From: Massilioclostridium coli
Lineage (GTDB): Bacteria > Bacillota > Clostridia > Oscillospirales > Ruminococcaceae
Direction: 5' to 3'
NCBI RefSeq assembly: GCF_900095865.1
Contig: NZ_FMIZ01000007.1
Location: 1,176,530-1,240,529, forward strand
DNA length: 64,000 bases
The notes under the pieces are model-generated. The model did no database searches. It saw nothing but the letters and a program-made list of their open reading frames with translations, and was not told the DNA's origin. Positions 33,690-42,299 of the stretch are shown here, one piece after another. Numbering within the stretch: the first letter of the stretch is position 1; each line of letters opens with the position of its first letter. The translations under genes were made by a program, and so were the position numbers.

Positions 33690-34514
33690 ATGAAAAAAGG
33701 ATTAACAATCGTTCTTGCGGTTGTTTGTACCTGTTTATTCTTAACATCCTGTGGATGTGACCATGAATGGGAAGAAGCAACCTGCCAAGCACCAAAAACC
33801 TGTAGCAAATGTGGAAAAACCGCAGATGATAAATTGGGTGACCACCAATGGAAAGATGCTACTTGCACAGAAGCAAAAACCTGTAAACTATGCGGCGAAC
33901 GGACAGGAGAAGCTTTGGGGCATACACCAGGTGAATGGACAGAAACCCAGCCTGCTTCTTGTTCACAGGAAGGCTCGAAAGAAAGTACATGCACTGTATG
34001 TGGAGCAAGGATACCAAAGATCATTCCAAAATTAGACCATACCTTAGCGGATTGGGAGATTCAAACACCAGCTACCTATTCAGATGCCGGAACCCGCATC
34101 CAAAAATGTACTGTTTGCGGCCAAATTATTAACAGCGAATCCTATAATATGACAGAGGAAGAAAAGAACCAATGGTTAAAAGGCAACTGTCAAAAATACA
34201 GCTTTGAACAAATAGCCCGCAATCCTTCCGAATACAACGGAAAATATGCTGTATTTACAGGAGAAGTAGTTCAAGTAATGGCAGGGTATGGATATGATAC
34301 GTTGCGGGTCAACATTACCAAACAAGGAACCTACTCTACTTATTGGACAGACACTATTTATGTAAAAAACTACGCCAAATCTTCTACCCGGGTTTTGGAA
34401 GATGACGTGATCACTATGTACGGACAGTTAAAAGGGGAAACCAGCTATGAATCTGTATTAGGTTCTACCGTTACCCTACCTCAATTTGATGCCTATATCG
34501 TAGAAATCCAATAA
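33690..34514 (+). CDS. Cys-rich lipoprotein with CxxC repeats
   Basis: A 274-residue predicted lipoprotein: signal peptide with lipobox LTSC (Cys at about 21). Three to four short repeats follow, each with a CxxCG pair and often a preceding ATC: TCQAPKTCSKCGKT, TCTEAKTCKLCGER, ESTCTVCGAR, IQKCTVCGQI. They look like zinc-ribbon-like knuckles. The C-terminal part (about 165-274) may be a small beta domain around NPSEYNGKYAVFTGEVVQV, which resembles an OB-fold. I do not recognise the family; such Cys-repeat lipoproteins occur in gut Clostridia. Promoter-like TATAAT at 33651. Confidence 0.8.
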   Translation: MKKGLTIVLAVVCTCLFLTSCGCDHEWEEATCQAPKTCSKCGKTADDKLGDHQWKDATCTEAKTCKLCGERTGEALGHTPGEWTETQPASCSQEGSKESTCTVCGARIPKIIPKLDHTLADWEIQTPATYSDAGTRIQKCTVCGQIINSESYNMTEEEKNQWLKGNCQKYSFEQIARNPSEYNGKYAVFTGEVVQVMAGYGYDTLRVNITKQGTYSTYWTDTIYVKNYAKSSTRVLEDDVITMYGQLKGETSYESVLGSTVTLPQFDAYIVEIQ

Positions 34515-34965
34515 AAAATAAAGGTCAACTATATTTTATATATAACGAAAAGCAACATATAAAATCAGATAGAATACAAAAAAATCTATCTTGTTTTTAT
34601 GCTTGACCAATACTGATACCACATCATAATAATACTATATTACTGTGGTTCTTTCACAAAAATAATTTTGTTGTATGACAACACACCATTCTTGAAATGA
34701 AAAAGCCAATAGGGATATTCTTTCTAGACTAACCCTACTGGCTTTTTTTATAGAAACCTGTATGATATTTCTTTTATGCTTTCCTCTATTCGCATTGGAA
34801 CTACATCAATCTGACTCACTGATAAAAATAAAAACATCATGTAATCAGTATTTCCAAATCAGAATAAATAAAACTTTATAAACAGCTATTCTTTACAGTT
34901 ACTTTCTTAATATACTTCTCTCTGAAGATGACATTTTTAAAATGCTATCAACAATTTTTCCTATT
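34515..34965. other. Intergenic region with two terminators
   Basis: AGATAGA (34567-34573) pairs with TCTATCT (34585-34591), followed by TGTTTTTA, and ends the lipoprotein gene. A second hairpin (34701-34750), AAAGCCAATAGGG with CCCTACTGGCTTT and a T7 run, serves this or the opposite transcript. Otherwise no gene. Confidence 0.75.
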
Positions 34966-36897
34966 TTATAAGTCATAGTATTCCATAAACCGCATAATCA
35001 TCGTTGCTCCACCCGCACGGTCAGTGGATCCCTGTGGGTTGATAATATTCTGGTTGTTTTCCCCTTTGATGATTCCTGTACCGATTGCCCATTCCATTGC
35101 GTCTTTCGCAAATCCACTAACATCCTTTCCATCCTGATATTCATCTAATGATGTCCGTTCAGATGTATCCAATTTTTTATGCTGGGCGTATCGGTATAAC
35201 ATAGTTACTGTCTGTTCTCTCGTGATTTCATCGCCAATTCCAAAGTACCCATTATCATAGCCTGTTGCTACTCCTGTTTGATGTCCCCACATGACTGCAT
35301 CTGTATAAAAATCCCCTGCTGGTACATCTGGGTAAATCGGACTGTAGCTTACACTTGGTTTCCCATCCATACGATATAACATCGTTACAATGTGGTCACG
35401 GGTCATGCTCACACTTGGGCCAAAGGTTGTTTCATTCATTCCAGTGATGATACCTCTATCGTAATTGAACCTTGCTGCATTAAAAAACCAATCACTATAA
35501 GAAACATCATAATAAGGCAAAACACCGGGCAATTCTTTTACAACCGCTGTTAAGTTCAGACTGGTTACCCCGATAGGCAAGTCAAAACTAATAGTTTCGG
35601 AAGTTTCCCAGTTTGCTGGAGAAACATTTGGAAGTGCATCAATGCCGGATAACTCCCATTTAGTAAACAGTTCGTTTTTAGCCATGTCCGCTTTGACAGT
35701 AACACGGGTTCCCATTGGTGCCGTTAAACTGGTGCTGCTGCCAGTTTCCCCATATCGATAGACCACGCCGCCTGATACACGAACTGTCTGCCTGGTACTG
35801 CTATCCGATGTTTGATAGCCAGAATTGCTATTATAATTGCTGTTGGAAATCACAGGTTTTATCGAATCATCACGGTACTGGTACATGGCTTTGTTTAGGC
35901 TATCCACCGTTATAGTAGTCCAGCCATTACTGGTAGGGCCACCTGCCAGGAAAAAGCTTTCATATCCAAAACCACTGTTGAGAAAACTGTCATTATTTGT
36001 TACATCTACAATATAATTGGAACCATTCATTGGCACTACATTCCACATATGGGCAAAAGCAGAACTAGCGGTGTTTCCTACATAGCCGTTTACTGTGTAG
36101 CACTGAATCCCCGCCATATCGCATAAATACTGGAATGCTTTCGCATATCCCTCACATGTAACATTGGTTGAAGCGTTGCCATCAAATACATAAACCAGTT
36201 GGAACAAGTCGCCATAAGAAGACGAAGTAGCATCCGCATAATTTACATGGTCACAAATCCACTGATTAAAATAAGATAATTTTTCTACTAAGCTCTTTCC
36301 TGCCACTTGTGCCACAACATTCTGGGCTGTAATCAAAGCATTGGTAGCGCGTTTCATTTTATAAGAATCTACTGTAAAATAATAATATTTTGTCTGGCCG
36401 TTGATACGGATTGATTCCGCAGAAGCGCTGCTATCCCGATAATCTTTGGCCACACTCATTTTAACATCCAAATTTCCATTTTTATAATCGGTATAAACAC
36501 AGCCTTGGGTTTTATCATACCAAAATAGCTGTTCTGGCAAGTCCGTTAATAAGGCGTTTAATGCTTTGTTAAAATCAGAACTCAATGTAGAGGATTTATA
36601 ATGGGAAATTTTTAAAGAACTTATTTTTGCTGTCCTTGTTTTGCCAGAAACAATATTCTGTACCAGATCATACAACCCATTGTAAATATCCTTTGCCTGA
36701 CTGGATAACCGTGCTCCTCCTTCATAATTGGAAAAAGGCTGTATTTCTACCGGCTCATTCTGTTGTTCTAACTGAGAAATAATTTGTGATGTTGTTTGTG
36801 TATTTTCTGAAGCGAATGCTGTAGTGGACATTATCCCTGCCACCATGATCCCCGAGAGAAAAAAAGAAAGTAATTTTAATGCTAGTTTCTGTTTCAT
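34966..36897 (-). CDS. Secreted transglutaminase-like protein with SLH domains
   Basis: A 643-residue extracellular protein, started at MKQKLALKLL (36897), six bases after GGGG. Signal peptide residues about 1-29. The transglutaminase-like core keeps its triad: Cys in NVTCEGYAKAF, His in AFAHMWNVV and Asp in YIVDVTNND. Then a beta region (about 365-455) and three S-layer homology (SLH) domains to the C-terminus (WFFNAARFNYDRGIITGMN, DAVMWGHQTGVATGYDNG, DAMEWAIGTGIIKGENN). SLH domains bind pyruvylated wall polysaccharides, so it is surface-attached. The transglutaminase fold may act as a protease or crosslinker. Confidence 0.9.
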   Translation of the reverse strand: MKQKLALKLLSFFLSGIMVAGIMSTTAFASENTQTTSQIISQLEQQNEPVEIQPFSNYEGGARLSSQAKDIYNGLYDLVQNIVSGKTRTAKISSLKISHYKSSTLSSDFNKALNALLTDLPEQLFWYDKTQGCVYTDYKNGNLDVKMSVAKDYRDSSASAESIRINGQTKYYYFTVDSYKMKRATNALITAQNVVAQVAGKSLVEKLSYFNQWICDHVNYADATSSSYGDLFQLVYVFDGNASTNVTCEGYAKAFQYLCDMAGIQCYTVNGYVGNTASSAFAHMWNVVPMNGSNYIVDVTNNDSFLNSGFGYESFFLAGGPTSNGWTTITVDSLNKAMYQYRDDSIKPVISNSNYNSNSGYQTSDSSTRQTVRVSGGVVYRYGETGSSTSLTAPMGTRVTVKADMAKNELFTKWELSGIDALPNVSPANWETSETISFDLPIGVTSLNLTAVVKELPGVLPYYDVSYSDWFFNAARFNYDRGIITGMNETTFGPSVSMTRDHIVTMLYRMDGKPSVSYSPIYPDVPAGDFYTDAVMWGHQTGVATGYDNGYFGIGDEITREQTVTMLYRYAQHKKLDTSERTSLDEYQDGKDVSGFAKDAMEWAIGTGIIKGENNQNIINPQGSTDRAGGATMIMRFMEYYDL

Positions 36898-37068
36898 AAG
36901 TACCCCGCTTTTATTCATGAAATTACGCAATGATAAAAACTGCCCATTTCAACCATTGCTAAGTGGAATTTGGGAATAAAATATCCATTTACTGATTCAA
37001 AACCATATTCGAACAATTCAGTTGTATTTATATCTTATTCCGCCTAAAAAAACAATATTTCTTTTCTT

Positions 37069-37097
37069 ATTATAGATAATATTTATAATAAAGTAAA
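37069..37097 (-). promoter_or_regulatory. Predicted promoter of the transglutaminase-SLH gene
   Basis: On the minus strand TTTACT (37092-37097) and TATAAT (37069-37074) are 17 bases apart, about 170 bases before the start codon. Confidence 0.55.
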
Positions 37098-37413
37098 TAT
37101 GTTAATATGTAAATTATTTTCTATTTTTTTGTATCTGATTCCTAAAAAGTCATGCTTATTCCTGTTTTGCCCAGCAGAAAAAAGTTAAAGTGATTATACT
37201 ATCGAATAAGCATTTTATTTATAAATGGGGATATCAACTAGTTCCATTTTATTATTTAAAACGCCACAATCTACTCGTCATCTTATCCATTTATCCTAGT
37301 TTCTCTAGTTTAAACCTACAAATGAGTCGGAAGCTTGAATCGCCCTAAAAAGGCAAGCTACAAGCATTGAAAAACACACTGCAAATTTTCTTCAACTACA
37401 TCTACCCTCCTTC

Positions 37414-37755
37414 TTGTTCAAGAAGTTCCATTTCGTTTTATTCTTGATTCCAGTTTCTTTTCTAATAACCTGCTTTGCCGGAAGTGAAAACCTTTTTGAC
37501 GAGATACCTCTCCCGATAAAACCAAGAGTTTCCGAATACAATTATGAGCCAAAACTATCAGTTCAAGTGGTAGCTTGCACAGCCTCTAAAGATGTTATTG
37601 CCAGTTTATCCCCTATGTTACTAATATCGCACATACCACCCATAAATGAGGCAATTCGCTATTTTTTTCGTACAGCCTTTCCTTTTTCAGCCCATATAAA
37701 GCCTGTCGTTAGAATTGTTCCACTACTCTTTTTTTCATGTCCAAAGACACCATGA
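37414..37755. other. Decayed sequence with partner near 44.5 kb
   Basis: This part of a gene-free stretch (37098-37808) has an open frame of 113 codons on the plus strand without a ribosome site. The end part (about 37672-37740) is similar to 44545-44615: read on the minus strand both give RVVxEQ, then ALY and K-rich residues. Minus-strand translation also gives SNIGDKLAITSLEAVQATT before stops, which looks like a protein remnant. I think this is a degraded mobile or transferred gene, but I cannot name it. Confidence 0.3.
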
Positions 37756-37791
37756 AAAAACCTCCTGAAAAGGAATTTCAGGAGGTTTTTT
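37755..37791. terminator. Bidirectional terminator after NfnB
   Basis: AAAAAACCTCCTGAAA (37755-37770) and TTTCAGGAGGTTTTTT (37776-37791) form a perfect 16-base-pair hairpin with T stretches on both strands. Confidence 0.93.
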
Positions 37792-37808
37792 CTTAGTCCT
37801 CAATAAAC

Positions 37809-39200
37809 TTATTTATTTTTATTTTTTAAATATTCATCCATTGCTGCCGCTGCTTTTTTCCCTGCACCCATTGCCAGGATAACAGTAGCTGCACCAGTTA
37901 CAGCGTCACCGCCTGCAAATACACCTTCGCGGGAAGTTTGGCCACTTTCTTCATCCGCAACAATACATTTCCATTTGTTGATATCCAAACCTTTTGTGGT
38001 AGAGGAGATCAATGGGTTTGGAGAAGTACCAAGAGACATGATAACAGTGTCAACATCCATGATAAATTCAGAACCTTCTACTGGAACAGGACGTCTTCTA
38101 CCAGAAGCGTCTGGTTCACCCAATTCCATACGAACACATTTCATACCTTTTACCCATCCTTTTTCATCTTCCAGGATTTCTACTGGATTGGTCAACAGGT
38201 CAAAGATAATGCCTTCTTCTTTTGCATGGTGAACTTCTTCCACACGAGCTGGAAGTTCTGCTTCACTTCTTCTGTACACAATATGTACTTCAGCACCCAA
38301 ACGCAATGCTGTTCTTGCTGCGTCCATTGCTACGTTACCGCCACCGACAACAGCAACTTTTTGTCCTGCACGGATTGGAGTATCATAATCGTCACGGAAC
38401 GCTTTCATCAGGTTACTTCTTGTGAGGAATTCGTTCGCGGAGAATACACCGTTGGCGTTTTCCCCTGGAATCCCCATAAACATTGGCAAACCAGCGCCGG
38501 AGCCAATGAATACAGCCTGGAAGTTTTCTTCATCAAACAGTTGGTCAATAGTTACTGTTCTGCCGATAATAACATTTGTTTCAATTTTAACGCCTAATTT
38601 CCGCAGGTTGTTTACCTCATGGGCAACAACAGTGGATTTTGGCAACCTAAATTCTGGAATACCGTATACCAAAACTCCGCCTGGTTCGTGAAGGGCCTCA
38701 AACATGGTTACTTCGTAACCCAATTTCGCCAAATCGCCAGCACAAGTAATACCAGCAGGGCCAGAGCCAATTACAGCTACTTTAATGCCGTTATCTGGTT
38801 CTTTTGCACTCAAATCAACATCGTGTTCCCTTGCCCAGTCAGCTACAAAACGCTCCAGCTTACCAATGGAAACCGGTTCACCTTTAATTCCCAATACACA
38901 TTTACTTTCACATTGGGTTTCTTGTGGACAAACACGACCACAAACAGCTGGTAAAGCAGAATCCTGTGCAATAATTTTTGCAGCTTCTGCAAAATTACCC
39001 TCTTTTACTTGTTGAATAAATTCTGGAATATGAATACTTACAGGACATTTGGTTACACATAAAGGTTTTTTACAATTCAAGCATCTAGATGCTTCTTGGA
39101 TTGCTTCTTCCTCGGTATAACCCAAGCAAACTTCTTCAAAGTTTTTTGCACGTACATCAGCAGGTTGTTCTGCTACGGGAATTCTTTTAAATCTATCCAT
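37809..39200 (-). CDS. nfnB: NfnB: NADPH-binding subunit of electron-bifurcating transhydrogenase (GltA/SudA type)
   Basis: A 463-residue flavoprotein like the glutamate synthase small subunit. Two N-terminal [4Fe-4S] sites (CLNCKKPLCVTKCPVSIHIP, and GRVCPQETQCESKC) precede an FAD GSGPAG motif (about 145) and a NADP-binding GGGNVAMDAARTALRLG. With the next gene it forms NfnAB, which couples NADH and reduced ferredoxin to NADP reduction in anaerobes. Its ATG overlaps the NfnA stop by one base. The family overlap with sulfide dehydrogenase or GltD makes the name less than certain, but the pairing favours NfnAB. Confidence 0.9.
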   Translation of the reverse strand: MDRFKRIPVAEQPADVRAKNFEEVCLGYTEEEAIQEASRCLNCKKPLCVTKCPVSIHIPEFIQQVKEGNFAEAAKIIAQDSALPAVCGRVCPQETQCESKCVLGIKGEPVSIGKLERFVADWAREHDVDLSAKEPDNGIKVAVIGSGPAGITCAGDLAKLGYEVTMFEALHEPGGVLVYGIPEFRLPKSTVVAHEVNNLRKLGVKIETNVIIGRTVTIDQLFDEENFQAVFIGSGAGLPMFMGIPGENANGVFSANEFLTRSNLMKAFRDDYDTPIRAGQKVAVVGGGNVAMDAARTALRLGAEVHIVYRRSEAELPARVEEVHHAKEEGIIFDLLTNPVEILEDEKGWVKGMKCVRMELGEPDASGRRRPVPVEGSEFIMDVDTVIMSLGTSPNPLISSTTKGLDINKWKCIVADEESGQTSREGVFAGGDAVTGAATVILAMGAGKKAAAAMDEYLKNKNK

Positions 39201-40105
39201 TATTCGTCACCTCCGCAATGTCCACATCCGCCGTGGTGAGTATCCCCTTCTCTGCGGCGCAATTCAGCTCTGCCCTCTTCGGTTTTATACATTGCTTGGC
39301 GTTGCATTGCTTCATCAAAGTTTACCAAATGCCCGTCAAATTCAGGACCATCTACACAAGCAAATTTTACTTTGTCTCCTACAGTAACACGACAAGCGCC
39401 GCACATACCAGTACCATCCACCATGATTGGATTCAGGCTGACAATAGTAGGAATATTCAATTCTTTGGTCAGCAAAGAAACAAATTTCATCATAATCATT
39501 GGTCCAATAGCAACAACACGGTCATAATGTTTGCCTTCTTCTTCCACCAAAGCTTTCAGACGATCGGTTACCATCCCTTTAAAGCCGGAAGAACCATCAT
39601 CGGTAGCTAAGTACAAATTGCCTGCAACAGCAGCCATTTCTTCAGTTAAAATAGCAATGTCCTTAGTTTTTGCGCCGATAATAACATCTGCGTCCACACC
39701 TTGTTCATGCAGCCATTTTACCTGTGGGTAAACTGGAGCAGTACCAACACCACCGGCAACAAATAGAATTTTCATCTCTTTTAATTTTTCAATTGGTTCA
39801 TCAATCAAATCACTAGGGTTGCCCAAAGGACCAACAAAGTCTTCAAAAGCATCCCCCTCCTCGTATTCTTCCATTAATTTTGTGGAGGAACCAATGGTCT
39901 GCACCACAATCGTAACAGTACCTTTTTCTGCGTCATAATCGCAGATTGTCAAAGGGATACGTTCTCCTTTGTCATCCATTTTTACAATCACGAACTGCCC
40001 TGGTTTTGCAGATTTGGCAACACGTGGCGCTTCAATATCCATTAAAAAGATATTGCTAGAAAGCATTCTTTTTTTTACGATCTTATACACGTTCATTACT
40101 CCCAT
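39200..40105 (-). CDS. nfnA: NfnA: FAD/NAD and 2Fe-2S subunit of NfnAB
   Basis: A 301-residue protein of the dihydroorotate dehydrogenase electron-transfer/SudB type. It has AKPGQFVIVKMDDKGERIPLTI (FAD site), LFVAGGVGTAPVYP (NAD site) and a 2Fe-2S motif (MCGACRVTVGD, then FACVDGPEFDGH). An unusual C-terminal tail, HHGGCGHCGGDE, adds two Cys and two His. Either MGVMNVYK or MNVYK (nine bases later) could be the start; both have poor ribosome sites. A good promoter lies 67-95 bases upstream. Confidence 0.9.
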   Translation of the reverse strand: MGVMNVYKIVKKRMLSSNIFLMDIEAPRVAKSAKPGQFVIVKMDDKGERIPLTICDYDAEKGTVTIVVQTIGSSTKLMEEYEEGDAFEDFVGPLGNPSDLIDEPIEKLKEMKILFVAGGVGTAPVYPQVKWLHEQGVDADVIIGAKTKDIAILTEEMAAVAGNLYLATDDGSSGFKGMVTDRLKALVEEEGKHYDRVVAIGPMIMMKFVSLLTKELNIPTIVSLNPIMVDGTGMCGACRVTVGDKVKFACVDGPEFDGHLVNFDEAMQRQAMYKTEEGRAELRRREGDTHHGGCGHCGGDE

Positions 40106-40171
40106 ACTTAGTTTTTTTACATGGAAAATTGTAAACAGGTGCTACTATGTAAAAAACACCTGAACATCTCT

Positions 40172-40200
40172 ATTATAGCAAAAAGTGATTCAAAATACAA
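40172..40200 (-). promoter_or_regulatory. Predicted sigma-A promoter of nfnAB
   Basis: Minus-strand TTGTAT (40195-40200) and TATAAT (40172-40177), spacer exactly 17. The leader that follows contains CAGGTG and CACCTG arms that can pair. Confidence 0.75.
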
Positions 40201-40379
40201 ATTTATAGTTACTAAACATCTACCTAAATATTTGTATATATTCAACAAACACCAACATTTTCACAGAAGATTGTTCCCATTGATGATGCAAAGAGAAATT
40301 GTTTTACCTATTAAAAATAACATCACACCAAAATCCGATATTGTTTCTTTTCTTATTATATTTTAGCTTGTTCTTTTTT

Positions 40380-41096
40380 TTAAAAAATTTTATTCCCCAA
40401 AAGGGTTATTCCCACAGATAGCACTAACCAAAGAACAGCAGAGATTCCAAAGCGTATCAACAAAAAGGTAGAGTGGTGTTCTTTTTGCCATTGATTATTA
40501 AAAGCATAGTACACACCATTTATATCGACCCCATATTCTTTGCAGATAGGAGTAAGATATCTCTTAGCAGTATCTGTTATTCCTACTTTTTGACCGATCG
40601 GAAGAGTTATATTTTTACCTTTTTTGATTGCATCTGCTGCTGTCTGTGGTATCTGTGCCAATAGATAGGTATGATCTGGAAGTTCTAACAGATAATATGG
40701 ATTATAATTGTTCCAAATATCAAATTTCGATTGGGTTACCTCGGCCCGACGACTACCAGTTGACGTTCTACATTTATAGCTTTTTGTAGCGTAATGGTCT
40801 ACCCATGGTTTTAAGCTGGAAACACCAGTAGCAACAATCCCAATTGGCTCTGCTGTCATATAATCCACTTTCGTTTGCATTGTTGAAAAATCGTCTGCGC
40901 TAACCAATCGTGGAATATCCTCACCTGCTATAGATCCAGTAAAATCTGTTTTGGTATCATGTTTTATATTGCTCATGGTAACTGGCATTTCATCTTGTTG
41001 AAATAACGATTCTACATTCCAATTTAGGAATAACAGAATCGCACAGACAAATGAAAAAACAACACTAATGATTGGAATAAGTTTTTTTCTTTTCAT
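40380..41096 (-). CDS. Hypothetical membrane-anchored protein with N- and C-terminal helices
   Basis: A 238-residue protein I do not recognise. One membrane helix at about 8-25, an extracytoplasmic region to about 210, and a second helix at about 214-234. GGAGG precedes the ATG. The middle part has VDYMTAEPIGIVATG and LELPDHTYLLAQIP, giving a mixed alpha/beta look. It lies 250 bases upstream-to-downstream from a second two-helix protein of similar layout and the same strand (41349-41873). The two may work at the membrane together. Confidence 0.7.
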   Translation of the reverse strand: MKRKKLIPIISVVFSFVCAILLFLNWNVESLFQQDEMPVTMSNIKHDTKTDFTGSIAGEDIPRLVSADDFSTMQTKVDYMTAEPIGIVATGVSSLKPWVDHYATKSYKCRTSTGSRRAEVTQSKFDIWNNYNPYYLLELPDHTYLLAQIPQTAADAIKKGKNITLPIGQKVGITDTAKRYLTPICKEYGVDINGVYYAFNNQWQKEHHSTFLLIRFGISAVLWLVLSVGITLLGNKIF

Positions 41097-41348
41097 TGTA
41101 TAAACCTCCTTTTTAAATCATTTTTTAATCAACAGGAATCAATATGCAAACAATTATCAAACAAATCATGGATCGTTTAAAAACTTACGGAAAGAAACAG
41201 ATTCCTCTCATCGTCAGTCACATCATTTTATGTATAAAATCGGTTCCTATTCTGATAACACTTGGCAATATATCGTTTCTTTTATCAAAAATAGATTCCA
41301 TTATTGCAATATCAAAATAAGCAAGGAATTTGCATGACAAAACGATTG

Positions 41349-41873
41349 CTATTCTTCTGTTTTATTATTTTTACGCCGTTTTATAACCATCCATACTACA
41401 AGACAAAATATCAAATAGCCAATGGACAATCCAACCATCCAGATATACTGGTGTAGTTGTCCTTTTACATAAGTATCAATTGTCAGTTCATCTTCCACAG
41501 TGATATATTTTTTGGTATCTTTAATGGACAATACTCGCTGTTTCACACTTTTTCCTTCGTACAGAATCTGATTAGCATCACTTTTCTTGTTGCCAGTTTC
41601 TACTTTCCATTGATATCCACTTCCATCCAAAGCTTGATAATAAACTACATATATTGTCTTGGTAGGATAAAGCCGTTTATCTCGTCCGGTAGAAGTATTT
41701 TCCACTGAAACAGGCAAAACTCGATCAGGCACAAAAGTATGAATACCCATGTCCTCATAATCAGAAGCAGGGCGTATGTTGGTAATTCCTTTTACTCCCC
41801 AATACAAAAAAACAATCGCCAGTACAAATACAATAGCTCCAATCAGACGAATCACTCTTACCTTTGTTTTCAT
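41349..41873 (-). CDS. Hypothetical two-helix membrane protein
   Basis: A 174-residue protein, with a helix at residues about 10-27, an outside domain (about 30-140) and a second helix (about 145-164) followed by a basic tail RRKNNKTEE. GGAGG lies nine bases before the ATG. The outer region includes YYQALDGSGYQWKVETG. Same layout as the 40380-41096 gene, but I see no clear sequence similarity. No known family recognised. Confidence 0.65.
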   Translation of the reverse strand: MKTKVRVIRLIGAIVFVLAIVFLYWGVKGITNIRPASDYEDMGIHTFVPDRVLPVSVENTSTGRDKRLYPTKTIYVVYYQALDGSGYQWKVETGNKKSDANQILYEGKSVKQRVLSIKDTKKYITVEDELTIDTYVKGQLHQYIWMVGLSIGYLIFCLVVWMVIKRRKNNKTEE

Positions 41874-42299
41874 GTATGAGGTCCTCCTTCCTAAACAAGT
41901 AAATGATAAAATAAGTAAAATGAATTGTCACTTCTCTTCTACTTTTGCAATTATATATAGAATATATGAAATAACACAATAGTTCAAGTGTTATTTCTCA
42001 CCTGTCTTGTTCTTTCTTCGTATCAGCCATTAAATAAGGCTTTATAATTGTTGTATTATCGTTGTAAACAGTTCTTTTCATATTTCACTTTAGACAATAG
42101 ATAATTGAGTTTTTTAATTTTTTGCTATGAAATCGAGGATTTCAAATCTATTATTCCATGTGAAAATCCTGAAAAACAGAACATAAAAAACAGCCTGGCA
42201 ATGTATGAATTACCAGGCTGTCATCTATATGAATCACACTTTTCTGTTGCTTTTAACGATACTGTAAGTTCTAGGCACAGCTAGAAATAAAATACGGGA
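41874..42299. other. Intergenic region with htpG terminator
   Basis: About 425 bases without a gene. ACAGCCTGG (42190-42198) pairs with CCAGGCTGT (42213-42221), and the minus strand continues into TTTTTTATG. This hairpin ends the htpG transcript. The rest is AT-rich with no recognised element. Confidence 0.7.

Noticed and set aside
37414-37755. 113-codon plus-strand frame as a lipoprotein-like gene
   Set aside because: It begins hydrophobic and has an ITCF stretch, but there is no ribosome site and its end is a shared decayed sequence.
37938-38597. 219-codon plus-strand frame opposite nfnB
   Set aside because: Shadow of the NfnB frame, rich in Phe and Trp, no ribosome site.
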